Source: a virus
IMG/VR virus record: IMGVR_UViG_3300006925_000017
Span: 1 to 61,510 of that record
Direction: 5' to 3' (one strand)
DNA length: 61,510 nt
Part shown: positions 9,081 through 17,464 of the stretch, in pieces
How the letters are laid out: the number at the start of each line of letters is the position of its first letter
How positions within the stretch are numbered: the first letter of the stretch is position 1
Made by a program: the position numbers and the translations under genes
The notes under the pieces: model-generated
The model's database searches: none
Told to the model about the DNA's origin: nothing
The model's input: only the letters and a program-made list of their open reading frames with translations

Positions 9081-9640
9081 AAGCCCATAGAATATTTACA
9101 AAAGGCCAAACTGTTTATTGTCTATTATCTTCTTTTAGTAGGCCTAATGTTTTATTACCTATAAAAGGTCTTATCATGGATACGCAGTGGGATCCTATTA
9201 ATCCACAGTATCAAATTCGCATTATTAAAATGTATGATAATATGAAATATTTAAAATCCAATTTTTTTGATATGAATTTTAAATATGAGTTTGATAATAG
9301 AGCCAGAAAAATGCCACTTAAAAAAGAAGACTTCAAAAATGTAAAATCATTAGAAGATAGGTTTAATGAAAATGATAGGGAACGGTTTTATGTAATAGTA
9401 GAATCTGTTATGTGTAAAAAAACTAAAAATGATTTACAAGGTTTATTTGAAAAAGTTCAGTTTTATATAATATCAAAAAACCTAAAAGAAATAAGAGATA
9501 TATCATCAAGGCCATTTTTTAAAGGTTCTCTTTCAACTGATAGCTCACAGGAGTTTAATGCTAGATTTAAAAAAGGTTGGTTAGATAAATTCCAAAGAGG
9601 TGATATTGACATAGATAAGTATCTCAACAGCTTAAGCTGA
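9077..9640 (+). CDS. Hypothetical protein, last of the small-gene block
   Basis: This 187-residue protein is unrecognised. The N-terminal half is beta-rich with a possible barrel (KGQTVYCLLSSF). The C-terminal half is basic and helical. It sits between unknown small genes and the first baseplate gene, with a 4-base ATGA overlap upstream. A role as a late structural or assembly factor is possible from position only. Its stop codon is the first element of the promoter-like box at 9638. Confidence 0.55.
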   Translation: MKAHRIFTKGQTVYCLLSSFSRPNVLLPIKGLIMDTQWDPINPQYQIRIIKMYDNMKYLKSNFFDMNFKYEFDNRARKMPLKKEDFKNVKSLEDRFNENDRERFYVIVESVMCKKTKNDLQGLFEKVQFYIISKNLKEIRDISSRPFFKGSLSTDSSQEFNARFKKGWLDKFQRGDIDIDKYLNSLS

Positions 9641-9656
9641 ATATATACAAAAAATA
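9638..9656 (+). promoter_or_regulatory. Putative late-type promoter box, copy 2 of the 19-mer
   Basis: This is identical over 19 bases to 1860-1878 and overlaps the TGA of the upstream gene. It lies 31 bases before the ATG of the first baseplate gene. Confidence 0.5.
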
Positions 9657-9668
9657 AGAGTTTAACTT

Positions 9669-11522
9669 ATGGGAGGTTTTAGTGATGCAGTAGGTAGTAT
9701 AAATGATGCGATGTTTCCAACAAACCCTAATAAAAGCACTAGCTTAAAATTAGGTGCATTTGGTGGTGAATCTGCTGGTTTAGCTAAAGATATTACAGAA
9801 GGTGTATATAAATCATTTTATCAAAATAAAGCAGAAGCCGATTCAATAGCAGTACCATCTGGTATGAAGGCGGAAATTCCTAGATCTATTTTTAATAAGT
9901 TTGCTTTATTTAATTTTAGAGGAATGTATGGTGGTCTTACTGGTGGTGAAGTATTTAATGGTTACTTTGATGGCCCGACAATAGGTACAAGCCAAGATGG
10001 GAAGTCTAGTGAAATAACAGCAACGGCAAATCCTGCTATGGGTGGTGATGCTTCTAAAAGAGTATCTATAGCAAAGTTAATTGAATACTTTAATACTAAT
10101 TATCCTAAAATAGGTTATAGTGCTTCTGATTTTCTATATTGTAAATACTATAAAAAAATACCTGTTAATCATCTTGTTACATTAAGAAGATTCCCAACAC
10201 CAGTAGAAGACAATATATTTGACTTAGCAAAAACACCAGGTAGTAAAGATGGTAAAACGGTTAAGACTGATGAAGCTGTTGATGCTACTCAAGTTGCTGG
10301 AGTTACTGCTGTTACTTACTTAGGAGAGAAGAGTGGTAATAAGCTAGAAGATATGTTAACTTTTTCTTATGGTCTTAGTTATAAAGAAGTTAAATCTGAA
10401 ATGGAAAGTATAAGTAGTGGTGATGGTGGATATACACAGCAACCAATTTATACTAAAATGGGAAAGGGTGGTCAGGCTTTAGCTGATTCTCTTAAAGGTG
10501 TTAGCTCTAGGCAAAAATTTTCAAAGTCATTAAACGGTACATCTGATAAGCTAGGTACTACATATGCCAACTTTGTAATAGGACCAGTTAATGTTGTTAA
10601 TAAAACAATGATTAGAGATACCGGTTTAAATTTTCAACAAGATATGAAACTTAATTTTGAGTATCAATTAAAATCTCTTAATTATGTTAATCCTAAAATT
10701 GCAATGATTGATATAATGAGTAATATGTTAACTATGACTTATAATAATGGTCAATTCTTCGGAGGAGGTCAAAGATATTATGGTAGTGGTGGATATGTAT
10801 CTAGTCAATTTGGTGACATAAATAAATTAAAACAAGGTGACTTTAGTGGTTATATAGGCAGTGTTGTTACTGATGTAGAAAAAGGTTTTAGTAATGTTTT
10901 TGGTGGAGGTACTGGTGAATTTAATTTACCTAATTCAATAGAAGGATTTAAAAAGGTTGGTAAAACGTTACTAGGGAATGTATTAGGTGGATTTTTAAGT
11001 TCTAATGTTGGTTCAGTTGGTGGAACACAGGCAACTAAAGCATTAATTAGTGCAGAGCCTACAGGTGATTGGCATGTTACTGTAGGTAATCCGTTAAATC
11101 CAATTGTAATGATGGGGAATATGTATTGCGATAATTCAGTTATGACATTAGGCCAAGGGTTAGGTTATGATGATTTTCCAATGGAGGTAAAATTTGAAAT
11201 AGATCTTAAACATGGTAAGCCTAGAGATAAAGGAGATATAGAAAATATGTTTAATGCAGGTCGTGGTAGAATTTATGCATCGGCTGCAAGCGAAGAAGAT
11301 GTACTTAATTTAGCCGGTATAGATAAAGCTACTTATGGCTCAGTTAAACCTAAAGGTGCTAACCTCCAAGATAATCAAAGTTCACGTTTTACTGGATCCG
11401 CTGCACCTGGCGACGCAAAGAATAGCCAAATAAGCAATATTAAAAATAGCCCACAGAAAGTAGATCGTAGTGTAACTGCTGATTATATTTCTAGTGTGGT
11501 CAGTATGACTATAGATTCATAA
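9669..11522 (+). CDS. Probable baseplate/tail structural protein
   Basis: This 617-residue, Gly/Ser-rich protein has no signal peptide. It carries a conserved-looking C-terminal section, GDWHVTVGNPLNPIVMMGN (about residues 475-493), followed by a DDFPMEVKFEIDLKHG stretch and an RDKGDIENMFNAG segment. These look like a structured tail-tube or baseplate domain. It directly precedes gp53-, gp27- and gp5-like genes, which places it in the baseplate module, but I cannot match it to a specific T4 protein. Internal Gly-rich loops (GGGQRYYGSGGY) suggest a large assembled beta structure. Preceded by a promoter-like box. Confidence 0.6.
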   Translation: MGGFSDAVGSINDAMFPTNPNKSTSLKLGAFGGESAGLAKDITEGVYKSFYQNKAEADSIAVPSGMKAEIPRSIFNKFALFNFRGMYGGLTGGEVFNGYFDGPTIGTSQDGKSSEITATANPAMGGDASKRVSIAKLIEYFNTNYPKIGYSASDFLYCKYYKKIPVNHLVTLRRFPTPVEDNIFDLAKTPGSKDGKTVKTDEAVDATQVAGVTAVTYLGEKSGNKLEDMLTFSYGLSYKEVKSEMESISSGDGGYTQQPIYTKMGKGGQALADSLKGVSSRQKFSKSLNGTSDKLGTTYANFVIGPVNVVNKTMIRDTGLNFQQDMKLNFEYQLKSLNYVNPKIAMIDIMSNMLTMTYNNGQFFGGGQRYYGSGGYVSSQFGDINKLKQGDFSGYIGSVVTDVEKGFSNVFGGGTGEFNLPNSIEGFKKVGKTLLGNVLGGFLSSNVGSVGGTQATKALISAEPTGDWHVTVGNPLNPIVMMGNMYCDNSVMTLGQGLGYDDFPMEVKFEIDLKHGKPRDKGDIENMFNAGRGRIYASAASEEDVLNLAGIDKATYGSVKPKGANLQDNQSSRFTGSAAPGDAKNSQISNIKNSPQKVDRSVTADYISSVVSMTIDS

Positions 11523-11534
11523 AAAACTAATCAC

Positions 11535-12077
11535 ATGGATATAAAATCATTAGCATTAAAAAATAGATTAATAATAGATGAAACTGGTGAAGGATATTGG
11601 GACCTTACTGCACCATCATTTATTTATGATTATGAATTAGGTGTAAAGGCTTTGCATTATGTGTTACCAGATCAGATAGGTCGCATTGACAAAATATCTG
11701 AAATTTATTATGGCAGTGGGGAATTCGTTGATGCATTATGTATTGTTAACAATATCTTTAATCCGTTTAGTGTTAACGAAGGTGATATATTATGGATTCC
11801 AAATTTAAGAGATCCTAACTTAGTTTATAAAAGACCTAATCCTGCAAGTAGACCTAATGAAGTACAAGAAGCATATGTAGATACAGGAAGACAGAGTGAA
11901 AAAGATCAATCAAGAATTCAAAGATTAATTGAAAAAGCTAAACAGAGTCCTGCTGGCGTATCACAACCAATGCCGCCTAATATGCTACAGCCTGGCCAGG
12001 AATCAAAAACATACGAAGGTGGTTCAATACAATTAGGTACGAATTTACCATCTAAGAAAACTACTCAGTCTAATTAA
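11535..12077 (+). CDS. 53: gp53-like baseplate wedge protein with LysM domain
   Basis: This 180-residue protein has a LysM-type fold signature at about residues 50-92 (GRIDKISEIYYGSGEF, then INNIFNPFSVNEGDILWIP-like spacing). The same layout is seen in T4 baseplate wedge subunit gp53, which links neighbouring wedges. The C-terminal third is Pro/Gln-rich and probably disordered. It follows the putative baseplate gene by 12 bases and ends 2 bases before the hub gene. A general LysM protein is the alternative, but position in the baseplate cluster favours gp53. Confidence 0.7.
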   Translation: MDIKSLALKNRLIIDETGEGYWDLTAPSFIYDYELGVKALHYVLPDQIGRIDKISEIYYGSGEFVDALCIVNNIFNPFSVNEGDILWIPNLRDPNLVYKRPNPASRPNEVQEAYVDTGRQSEKDQSRIQRLIEKAKQSPAGVSQPMPPNMLQPGQESKTYEGGSIQLGTNLPSKKTTQSN

Positions 12078-12079
12078 TT

Positions 12080-13567
12080 ATGTCAACTGTAGAAAGAAAC
12101 ATATTAACTGTAATAGAGCCGACGATAGAACTTGACGAGTTAGAAATAGTTGATCTTGAGAGCGGATCTGAAAACTCGGAAGGGCAAACGATGAAAGAAA
12201 AACCTTCTAAATTTTCATCTATTGTACCAACGATTGTAATTAATAGTTATACTGTACAAGGTGATCGTTTAAATACTTTTGAATTGAGGTCAGTTGGTTT
12301 TTATCCTACTTGTAGATTTACATTTACTGATAGAGATGGTTTATTTACCGCTAGATTTTTTCCTAAAGATGGTGATATCATTCAAGTGTATATAAGATCA
12401 CAAGGTAATGAAGATACATTTAAACCTATAAGAATTGATTTTACCGTTGAGGATATAAGACCTCTTGGTGGTGGTGGCGTTACAAACAAACCACCCGAAC
12501 TTTTAGTTGAAGGAAGAATGCATGTTCCTAACCTATTTACAGAAAAAGTACAATTTCAAGATAATAATAGTTGGAATTCTTTACTGTCTATTGCAGAGGA
12601 ATTAAAACTAGGGTATGCATCTAACGTAGAAGAAACAGCAGATCAACAGATTTGGACAAATCCATATGATACTTCACAAAGGTTTATACAAGACATAACT
12701 TCAAATGCTTATTTGAATGATGAATCTTTTTTTACTTCTTATATAGATCCTTACTACTATTTAACTTTTGTTGATGCTAATAAGTTTTTTGGACAAGAAG
12801 ATGATATAGAAACATCTCAGCAATTTCAACAAAATGCAATAGACACAATAGGAAGTGGTGATGAAAATGAAAGTGATATGACATTTCCTAATATGTTAAC
12901 AAATAATTTACAAACACAAGGTAGTGCAAGATACATTGCAAATTATCAACAAGTTAACAAAAGTGGTAAAATTAGCAAAAATAACGGATATAAAAGATAT
13001 ACACAATATTGGGATTTAAATGCAAAAGAATTTATAAGTGAATTTGTAGATCCTATAACAAATGATACACCAGGTATGATACCTGTAACTAAGGGTAGAA
13101 CAATTAATGGTGAAGTAGAAGGCCCAAGGAATGAGCAGGTTAAATTTAAATTCTTAGGTACACAAGGTGATAATGTTCATGATAATTATTATTATGCATC
13201 TATACAAAATTTTCAAAATCTTGCAGAGATTAATAAGCTAGGAATGACCATAGAATTAGATACGGTTAATCCTGCTATTTTAAGATATAGTAGAATGTAT
13301 TGTCTAATATATGAATACGGGCAAAATGTAAAAAGTGTATTAACTGCACCTAGTAATAATGAAGATGCACCAAATGATTCTGTCCGTAGGTCTGATATTG
13401 ACGGTGATGACAAGAAAAGCCAAAATGGTATTATTAATGAATATCTTAGTGGGTTTTACGTTATTACTGGTTTAGAGTATTTTTTAATTAAAAATTCTCC
13501 AACCGGTGGTTCAGTATTAAAACAAAGAATACATTTACGTAGACGAGAGGTAACACCATCTACATAA
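12080..13567 (+). CDS. gp27-like baseplate hub protein
   Basis: This 495-residue protein resembles the tail-hub family (T4 gp27 / gpD type). After a ~45-residue acidic N-terminal extension comes a beta-barrel-like region (residues about 50-145), then a segment with NPYDTSQRFIQDITSNAYL and FTSYIDPYYYLTFVDAN typical of hub proteins, then a second barrel. The hub forms the trimer that carries the central spike. It is flanked by a gp53-like gene and, one gene on, the spike gene, which fits. It is longer than T4 gp27 (391 residues). Confidence 0.65.
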   Translation: MSTVERNILTVIEPTIELDELEIVDLESGSENSEGQTMKEKPSKFSSIVPTIVINSYTVQGDRLNTFELRSVGFYPTCRFTFTDRDGLFTARFFPKDGDIIQVYIRSQGNEDTFKPIRIDFTVEDIRPLGGGGVTNKPPELLVEGRMHVPNLFTEKVQFQDNNSWNSLLSIAEELKLGYASNVEETADQQIWTNPYDTSQRFIQDITSNAYLNDESFFTSYIDPYYYLTFVDANKFFGQEDDIETSQQFQQNAIDTIGSGDENESDMTFPNMLTNNLQTQGSARYIANYQQVNKSGKISKNNGYKRYTQYWDLNAKEFISEFVDPITNDTPGMIPVTKGRTINGEVEGPRNEQVKFKFLGTQGDNVHDNYYYASIQNFQNLAEINKLGMTIELDTVNPAILRYSRMYCLIYEYGQNVKSVLTAPSNNEDAPNDSVRRSDIDGDDKKSQNGIINEYLSGFYVITGLEYFLIKNSPTGGSVLKQRIHLRRREVTPST

Positions 13568-13583
13568 TGAATAAATAAAAAAA
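13568..13583 (+). promoter_or_regulatory. Putative late promoter box (16-mer, copy 2)
   Basis: Exact copy of TGAATAAATAAAAAAA, beginning 1 base after the hub gene and 27 bases before the ATG at 13595. Confidence 0.5.
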
Positions 13584-13594
13584 CAAAATTATAA

Positions 13595-14938
13595 ATGGCA
13601 GATCCAGGCATTTGGAATCAAGAAATACCAGAAGACGTTACTAATTTGGCTGCAAATTTTCAGAAGTCATTCCCTAACAGTTATGATTTTGCTAAAACTT
13701 TTGTGCAGACACCATCTTCGGTTGCAGGTGGTGGTAATGGTGTAACGAGTTTAGATGATCCTACTTATTTAGGGTTTAACCTTTTGTTTGATAGATCATC
13801 GGCTTTATTTAACGGAGCATTGGTAGGTAGCCCTTCTATACCAGCGCCACAGGATCCTAATGATTTTAGCGGTGGTGATTCAAATTCAATGCTAACTGAA
13901 TATAACGGATCTGCTGTAGGTTATTTAAATAGACAAGGTGAAACTACCTTAGCAACTTATCTGAAGGCGTTTTGCCAAGGGCTAAAGGAAATTGAATCTA
14001 AAAGACCTTATTATTTTCAAACGATAGAAGGTTTACAGGAAGCATGGAATAAAACAGTTAATATGACACCGTATGGTGGAAGTGCAGAAGGTGAAGGTAT
14101 ACAAATAGGTATGTTGGAGGCTATAGATTTAAAAATGTCTGCTTTGTTTAATTTATATAAGTTAGCTTGTTATGATAATAAATACAGAAGAAATCGTATT
14201 CCTGTTAACTTAATGTATTTTAATGTTGATATACAAATAGTAGAAATTAGAAAATTTAAAAGAGTAAGAAATTGGATTAGTTCATTAAACCCAAACTCAC
14301 CTAATAATGAAATGGATAAGTTTGTTAATGAAAATGCATCAATGATAACTTTAAGATTTACTGACTGTTTATGGGATCCTACTGTAAGTGGTACTACATT
14401 TGCTAATGTTTCTAATGATGGTAGTAATTCAATGGCGACGGCTGCAATGAAATGGTCTTATGCTAAAGTAGAAGTATTATCTCAATTTTCAGGATATGAC
14501 TCATCTCTTAAAGACACAGCAGAAACAAAGACACTAGGTGACCTTGCTAAAGGTATGGGTAAAAAGTTTTTAGATAAACAAATGGTTGGTGTTGAAAATT
14601 TAGTACAGAGAAAGGTATTTGGGGCATTACAAAATCTTAAGTTTGGTAATGCGTTTGGTTTAAGAAATGACATAATAAATACAATACAAAATCCACAAGG
14701 ACTAGTTAGTTCTTTACAGGGTGCATTAGTACAAGAAGAAACTACACCAGGGTTTGACTCTAATATATCAGATAATATATTTGGAGATGATGCAAGTACA
14801 GTAGGTGGTTCTGGCCAAACACTTGAGACTAGTAATAATTTTGGTGATAGCCCAGAGCAAACACCCTTTAATGGTGGTACACTATTTTCACCACAGCCTT
14901 CTGGGCCACCTCTTAACTCAACTAACATATTTGAATAA
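13595..14938 (+). CDS. Baseplate tube-cap-like protein (gp48/gp54 position)
   Basis: This 447-residue protein has a central region (about residues 150-300) that looks like a tail-tube fold: a loop GGSAEGEGIQIGML, a helix, a RRNRIPVNLMYFNVDIQIVE stretch, then beta strands ending in a domain-closing segment SYAKVEVLSQF. T4 gp48 and gp54 use tube-like folds to join the baseplate to the tail tube, and this gene sits between hub and spike genes. The N- and C-termini are Gly/Ser/Pro-rich and probably flexible. The assignment to gp48 or gp54 is inference; some other inner-baseplate protein is possible. Confidence 0.5.
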   Translation: MADPGIWNQEIPEDVTNLAANFQKSFPNSYDFAKTFVQTPSSVAGGGNGVTSLDDPTYLGFNLLFDRSSALFNGALVGSPSIPAPQDPNDFSGGDSNSMLTEYNGSAVGYLNRQGETTLATYLKAFCQGLKEIESKRPYYFQTIEGLQEAWNKTVNMTPYGGSAEGEGIQIGMLEAIDLKMSALFNLYKLACYDNKYRRNRIPVNLMYFNVDIQIVEIRKFKRVRNWISSLNPNSPNNEMDKFVNENASMITLRFTDCLWDPTVSGTTFANVSNDGSNSMATAAMKWSYAKVEVLSQFSGYDSSLKDTAETKTLGDLAKGMGKKFLDKQMVGVENLVQRKVFGALQNLKFGNAFGLRNDIINTIQNPQGLVSSLQGALVQEETTPGFDSNISDNIFGDDASTVGGSGQTLETSNNFGDSPEQTPFNGGTLFSPQPSGPPLNSTNIFE

Positions 14939-14941
14939 TTT

Positions 14942-15838
14942 ATGGGGAAATTAACAACAAAGGATTTAAGAGACGATAATCTTAAGGGTACACAATGGAT
15001 CGGTATTGTTGAAGATATTAATGATGATATATTTGAAGGGCGATGTAGAATTAGAGTCTTTGGTAAAATGGATCAAAGACAAGACCCAGAAGATCCAGCA
15101 AGTGCATTTGTTATGCCAACTGCTTCTTTGCCTTGGGCTAGGCCATCTGTAGCATCTTCAGGTGGAAGTAACACTGGTAGTGGTACATTTTCAGTACCTA
15201 AACTAGGAACGATTTTAAGAGTAAGTTTTGATAATGGTAATTATTATGCACCAGTATACCATGAGTCGCTATACCCTTCTGATGAGACTAAGGCGGAGAT
15301 AGAGGCAGCTTATCCTAATTCACACGTATTAATATATGACACTGCATTTGGTTTAACTGGTGAGTTAGAATCTGGTAGCCCTGATGTTACTAATGAAAGA
15401 GAAGGCGAACATATTAAAGTTTTCTTTACGGAAGAAAAAGGTTTAATGATGGATTATACAACAACTGAAGGTCCAACTACAATAAATATAAAACCTGATA
15501 ACTCAGTTGAAATAATAAATGCAAACGGTGATTCTATTGTAATGTTAAATGATGGAAATATAACATTTACACACTCCGCCCAATTTACGATTAATAGTGG
15601 AGCTAATACTGAGATCAATTGCGAGGACGCATTAATTAATTGTAAAAATATGGTTGTTAATCATGCATCATCAATTGAACTAGGGGAAGGCGCGAGTGAG
15701 CCATTAGTACTAGGTAATTTAATGACTACCTTATTTAACACACATACCCATGTTGGTAATCTAGGCGCACCAACTAGCCCACCTACAAAACCGATGACTC
15801 CTAATGAATTAAGTAAGAAACAGGTTAAATCATTGTAA
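14942..15838 (+). CDS. gp5-like central spike, no lysozyme domain
   Basis: This 298-residue protein begins with an OB-fold-like domain (about residues 15-115: WIGIVEDINDDIFEGRCRIRVFG, then LPWARP and VPKLGTILRVSFDNGNYYAPVYHESLYP-like strands, as in gp5/gpV/VgrG). It continues into a repetitive beta-helix (about 180-250). It ends with a tip motif THTHVGNLGAPTSPPTKP. The two HxH histidines resemble the metal-binding tip of P2 gpV-type spikes. T4 gp5 is 575 residues and carries a lysozyme; none is present here, so cell-wall digestion must come from elsewhere. Starts 4 bases after its neighbour. Confidence 0.8.
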   Translation: MGKLTTKDLRDDNLKGTQWIGIVEDINDDIFEGRCRIRVFGKMDQRQDPEDPASAFVMPTASLPWARPSVASSGGSNTGSGTFSVPKLGTILRVSFDNGNYYAPVYHESLYPSDETKAEIEAAYPNSHVLIYDTAFGLTGELESGSPDVTNEREGEHIKVFFTEEKGLMMDYTTTEGPTTINIKPDNSVEIINANGDSIVMLNDGNITFTHSAQFTINSGANTEINCEDALINCKNMVVNHASSIELGEGASEPLVLGNLMTTLFNTHTHVGNLGAPTSPPTKPMTPNELSKKQVKSL

Positions 15839-15850
15839 ATATATAAATTA
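15836..15850 (+). promoter_or_regulatory. Putative late-type promoter box
   Basis: TAAATATATAAATTA overlaps the spike gene stop and lies 35 bases before the ATG at 15871. It contains TATAAATT, one base off the T4 late consensus. Confidence 0.45.
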
Positions 15851-15870
15851 ATAAATTAAACTAATAAACT

Positions 15871-16164
15871 ATGCCATTAACTAAGAGTATTTTAAATGAC
15901 GAGCTGATTACTGCATTTTCTGATGCTATGTATAAGTTTCTTGAAATTTCATCTCAGCCTAATGGTAACGAAGGAAAGGATAAGTCAGTAGAAGCTATTA
16001 AAGAAGCATCAGAAACATTTGCAGCTAAAGCATCAACTTCTATAGATGCTTACATAAGATCAGGCTTGGTAACTACTGTCGTGGCTACTACTGTTGCTAC
16101 AACAGGTACCGCAGTTGCTCAAGCAGGTGCCGGTGCAGGTTCAGGTACTGGCGCAATTACCTAA
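15871..16164 (+). CDS. Small spike-associated hypothetical protein
   Basis: This 97-residue protein has an amphipathic N-terminal helix region (ELITAFSDAMYKFLEIS) and an Ala/Thr/Gly-rich, weakly hydrophobic C-terminus (VVATTVATTGTAVAQAGAGAG). No enzymatic motif is visible. It directly follows the spike gene, so it may accompany or chaperone the spike, but this rests on context. The C-terminal segment could be a glycine-rich membrane-active or packing element. Confidence 0.55.
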   Translation: MPLTKSILNDELITAFSDAMYKFLEISSQPNGNEGKDKSVEAIKEASETFAAKASTSIDAYIRSGLVTTVVATTVATTGTAVAQAGAGAGSGTGAIT

Positions 16165-16208
16165 TGAAACTATTTACTAACTCATATGTATAACTAATAT
16201 TAGATGTA

Positions 16209-16223
16209 CAAATATATAATCTA
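16209..16223 (+). promoter_or_regulatory. Putative promoter box before the S1-like gene
   Basis: CAAATATATAATCTA lies 41 bases before the ATG at 16250 in an 85-base intergenic stretch, giving the S1-like gene its own candidate promoter. Confidence 0.4.
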
Positions 16224-16249
16224 TAATAACACTCTTAATAAAAAAAATA

Positions 16250-17422
16250 ATGATTGAACAAGAAATCACCATCCAATTAAGCGATGATCCATTTGACACT
16301 AAAGTAATTAAAGTTAAAGTACCTAAAGGAACTAAATTAATGTGTACTGAAATGTATGCAGCCGATGCAATGTCAATGTATGATTTAGCAGACGATGAGG
16401 CTGAACGATTACAGAAATCTGAAGAATTACGAAATTACATTACTCAAGGTGAAATTTCATATATTAAGAAAGAAACACAATTAATAGATGGCGAGGAAGT
16501 TGAAGTAAAAACAGAAGCTCTTATTGATATATCCAGAAAAAATACAGCCATCTGTAATTTAATCAAGGAACCTAAAGAAGTAGTAGACCAACTAGAAATT
16601 GGTATGGTAATTGACATTAAAGTCAAAGAGCATAAACAAGGTACATTATATGCATCAATTGGAGATGCATTGGATGAGGTTAAACGAAATGAAATTTATA
16701 ATGCTATAGGAAATAAGACGATCGGATTTACTGGTAAAGTAAAAGAATTAATTCACGGTGGGTATTGGGTAGAAGTTGGTGGAGTAGAATGTTTTATGCC
16801 TGGGTCATTAGGTGGTCTTAATAAATTACAGAATTTTGAAAAGTTAGTAGGTAAAGAATTAATAGTAATGCCAATAACATATTCAAACGAAAAGAAAACT
16901 ATTGTAGTATCCCATAGAGAATATTTAAGAACCATGATTCCTTCTGCGGTTGAAACTCTAAGAGAAGAAATTAAAGAACCTATTACTGGAATTGTTACTG
17001 GCGCTACTAAGTTTGGAATTTTTGCAGAGTTTAACGAATGTCTTACTGGATTAATACCTAAAAATGAATTGGATGAATCGACTTTAGGTTTATTTGATAA
17101 TAGAAATATTAAACCTGGTGACGAAATAAATTTCTGGGCAAAAGAAATAATATCAGATAGAAAAATTATCTTGAGTCAAGCTGGTCCTAAGATTGATTTA
17201 TGGGATGGTGCCGATGAAAAATACAAACCTATGATGGTTACCGAAGGTAAGGTTACTAAGGTTACTAAATATGGGGCGTTCGTCGAATTAGAAAAAGGGA
17301 TAAGTGGACTTGTTCATAGAACTAAATTAAAGAACACTGAACTTAGTAAAGGTGATATTATAAATGTAAAGATTGGTAGTGTTAATGTTAGCGATCGCAA
17401 GATCACTATGAACTTAGTATAA
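16250..17422 (+). CDS. Ribosomal-protein-S1-like RNA-binding protein
   Basis: This 390-residue protein carries three S1-type OB repeats. They lie at about residues 155-225 (GFTGKVKELIHGGYWVEVGG ... FMPGS), 243-308 (GIVTGATKFGIFAEF ... GLIPKNEL) and 328-390 (EGKVTKVTKYGAFVELEKGI, then GLVHRTKL and VSDRKITMNLV). The N-terminal ~110 residues are acidic and may be a further, degenerate domain. Bacterial S1 binds mRNA and brings it to the 30S subunit. A phage copy could favour phage mRNAs, replace host S1, or act in RNA decay or replication (host S1 is a Q-beta replicase subunit). It stands alone between tail genes with its own promoter-like box. Confidence 0.85.
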   Translation: MIEQEITIQLSDDPFDTKVIKVKVPKGTKLMCTEMYAADAMSMYDLADDEAERLQKSEELRNYITQGEISYIKKETQLIDGEEVEVKTEALIDISRKNTAICNLIKEPKEVVDQLEIGMVIDIKVKEHKQGTLYASIGDALDEVKRNEIYNAIGNKTIGFTGKVKELIHGGYWVEVGGVECFMPGSLGGLNKLQNFEKLVGKELIVMPITYSNEKKTIVVSHREYLRTMIPSAVETLREEIKEPITGIVTGATKFGIFAEFNECLTGLIPKNELDESTLGLFDNRNIKPGDEINFWAKEIISDRKIILSQAGPKIDLWDGADEKYKPMMVTEGKVTKVTKYGAFVELEKGISGLVHRTKLKNTELSKGDIINVKIGSVNVSDRKITMNLV

Positions 17423-17438
17423 CCTTTATCCTGGTTTG

Positions 17439-17454
17439 GAATATATAAACAAAT
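17439..17454 (+). promoter_or_regulatory. Putative late-type promoter box
   Basis: GAATATATAAACAAAT lies 26 bases before the ATG at 17465. Fifteen of its bases (AATATATAAACAAAT) are repeated exactly at 44153-44167 before another gene. Confidence 0.5.
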
Positions 17455-17464
17455 CAGGAACTAC

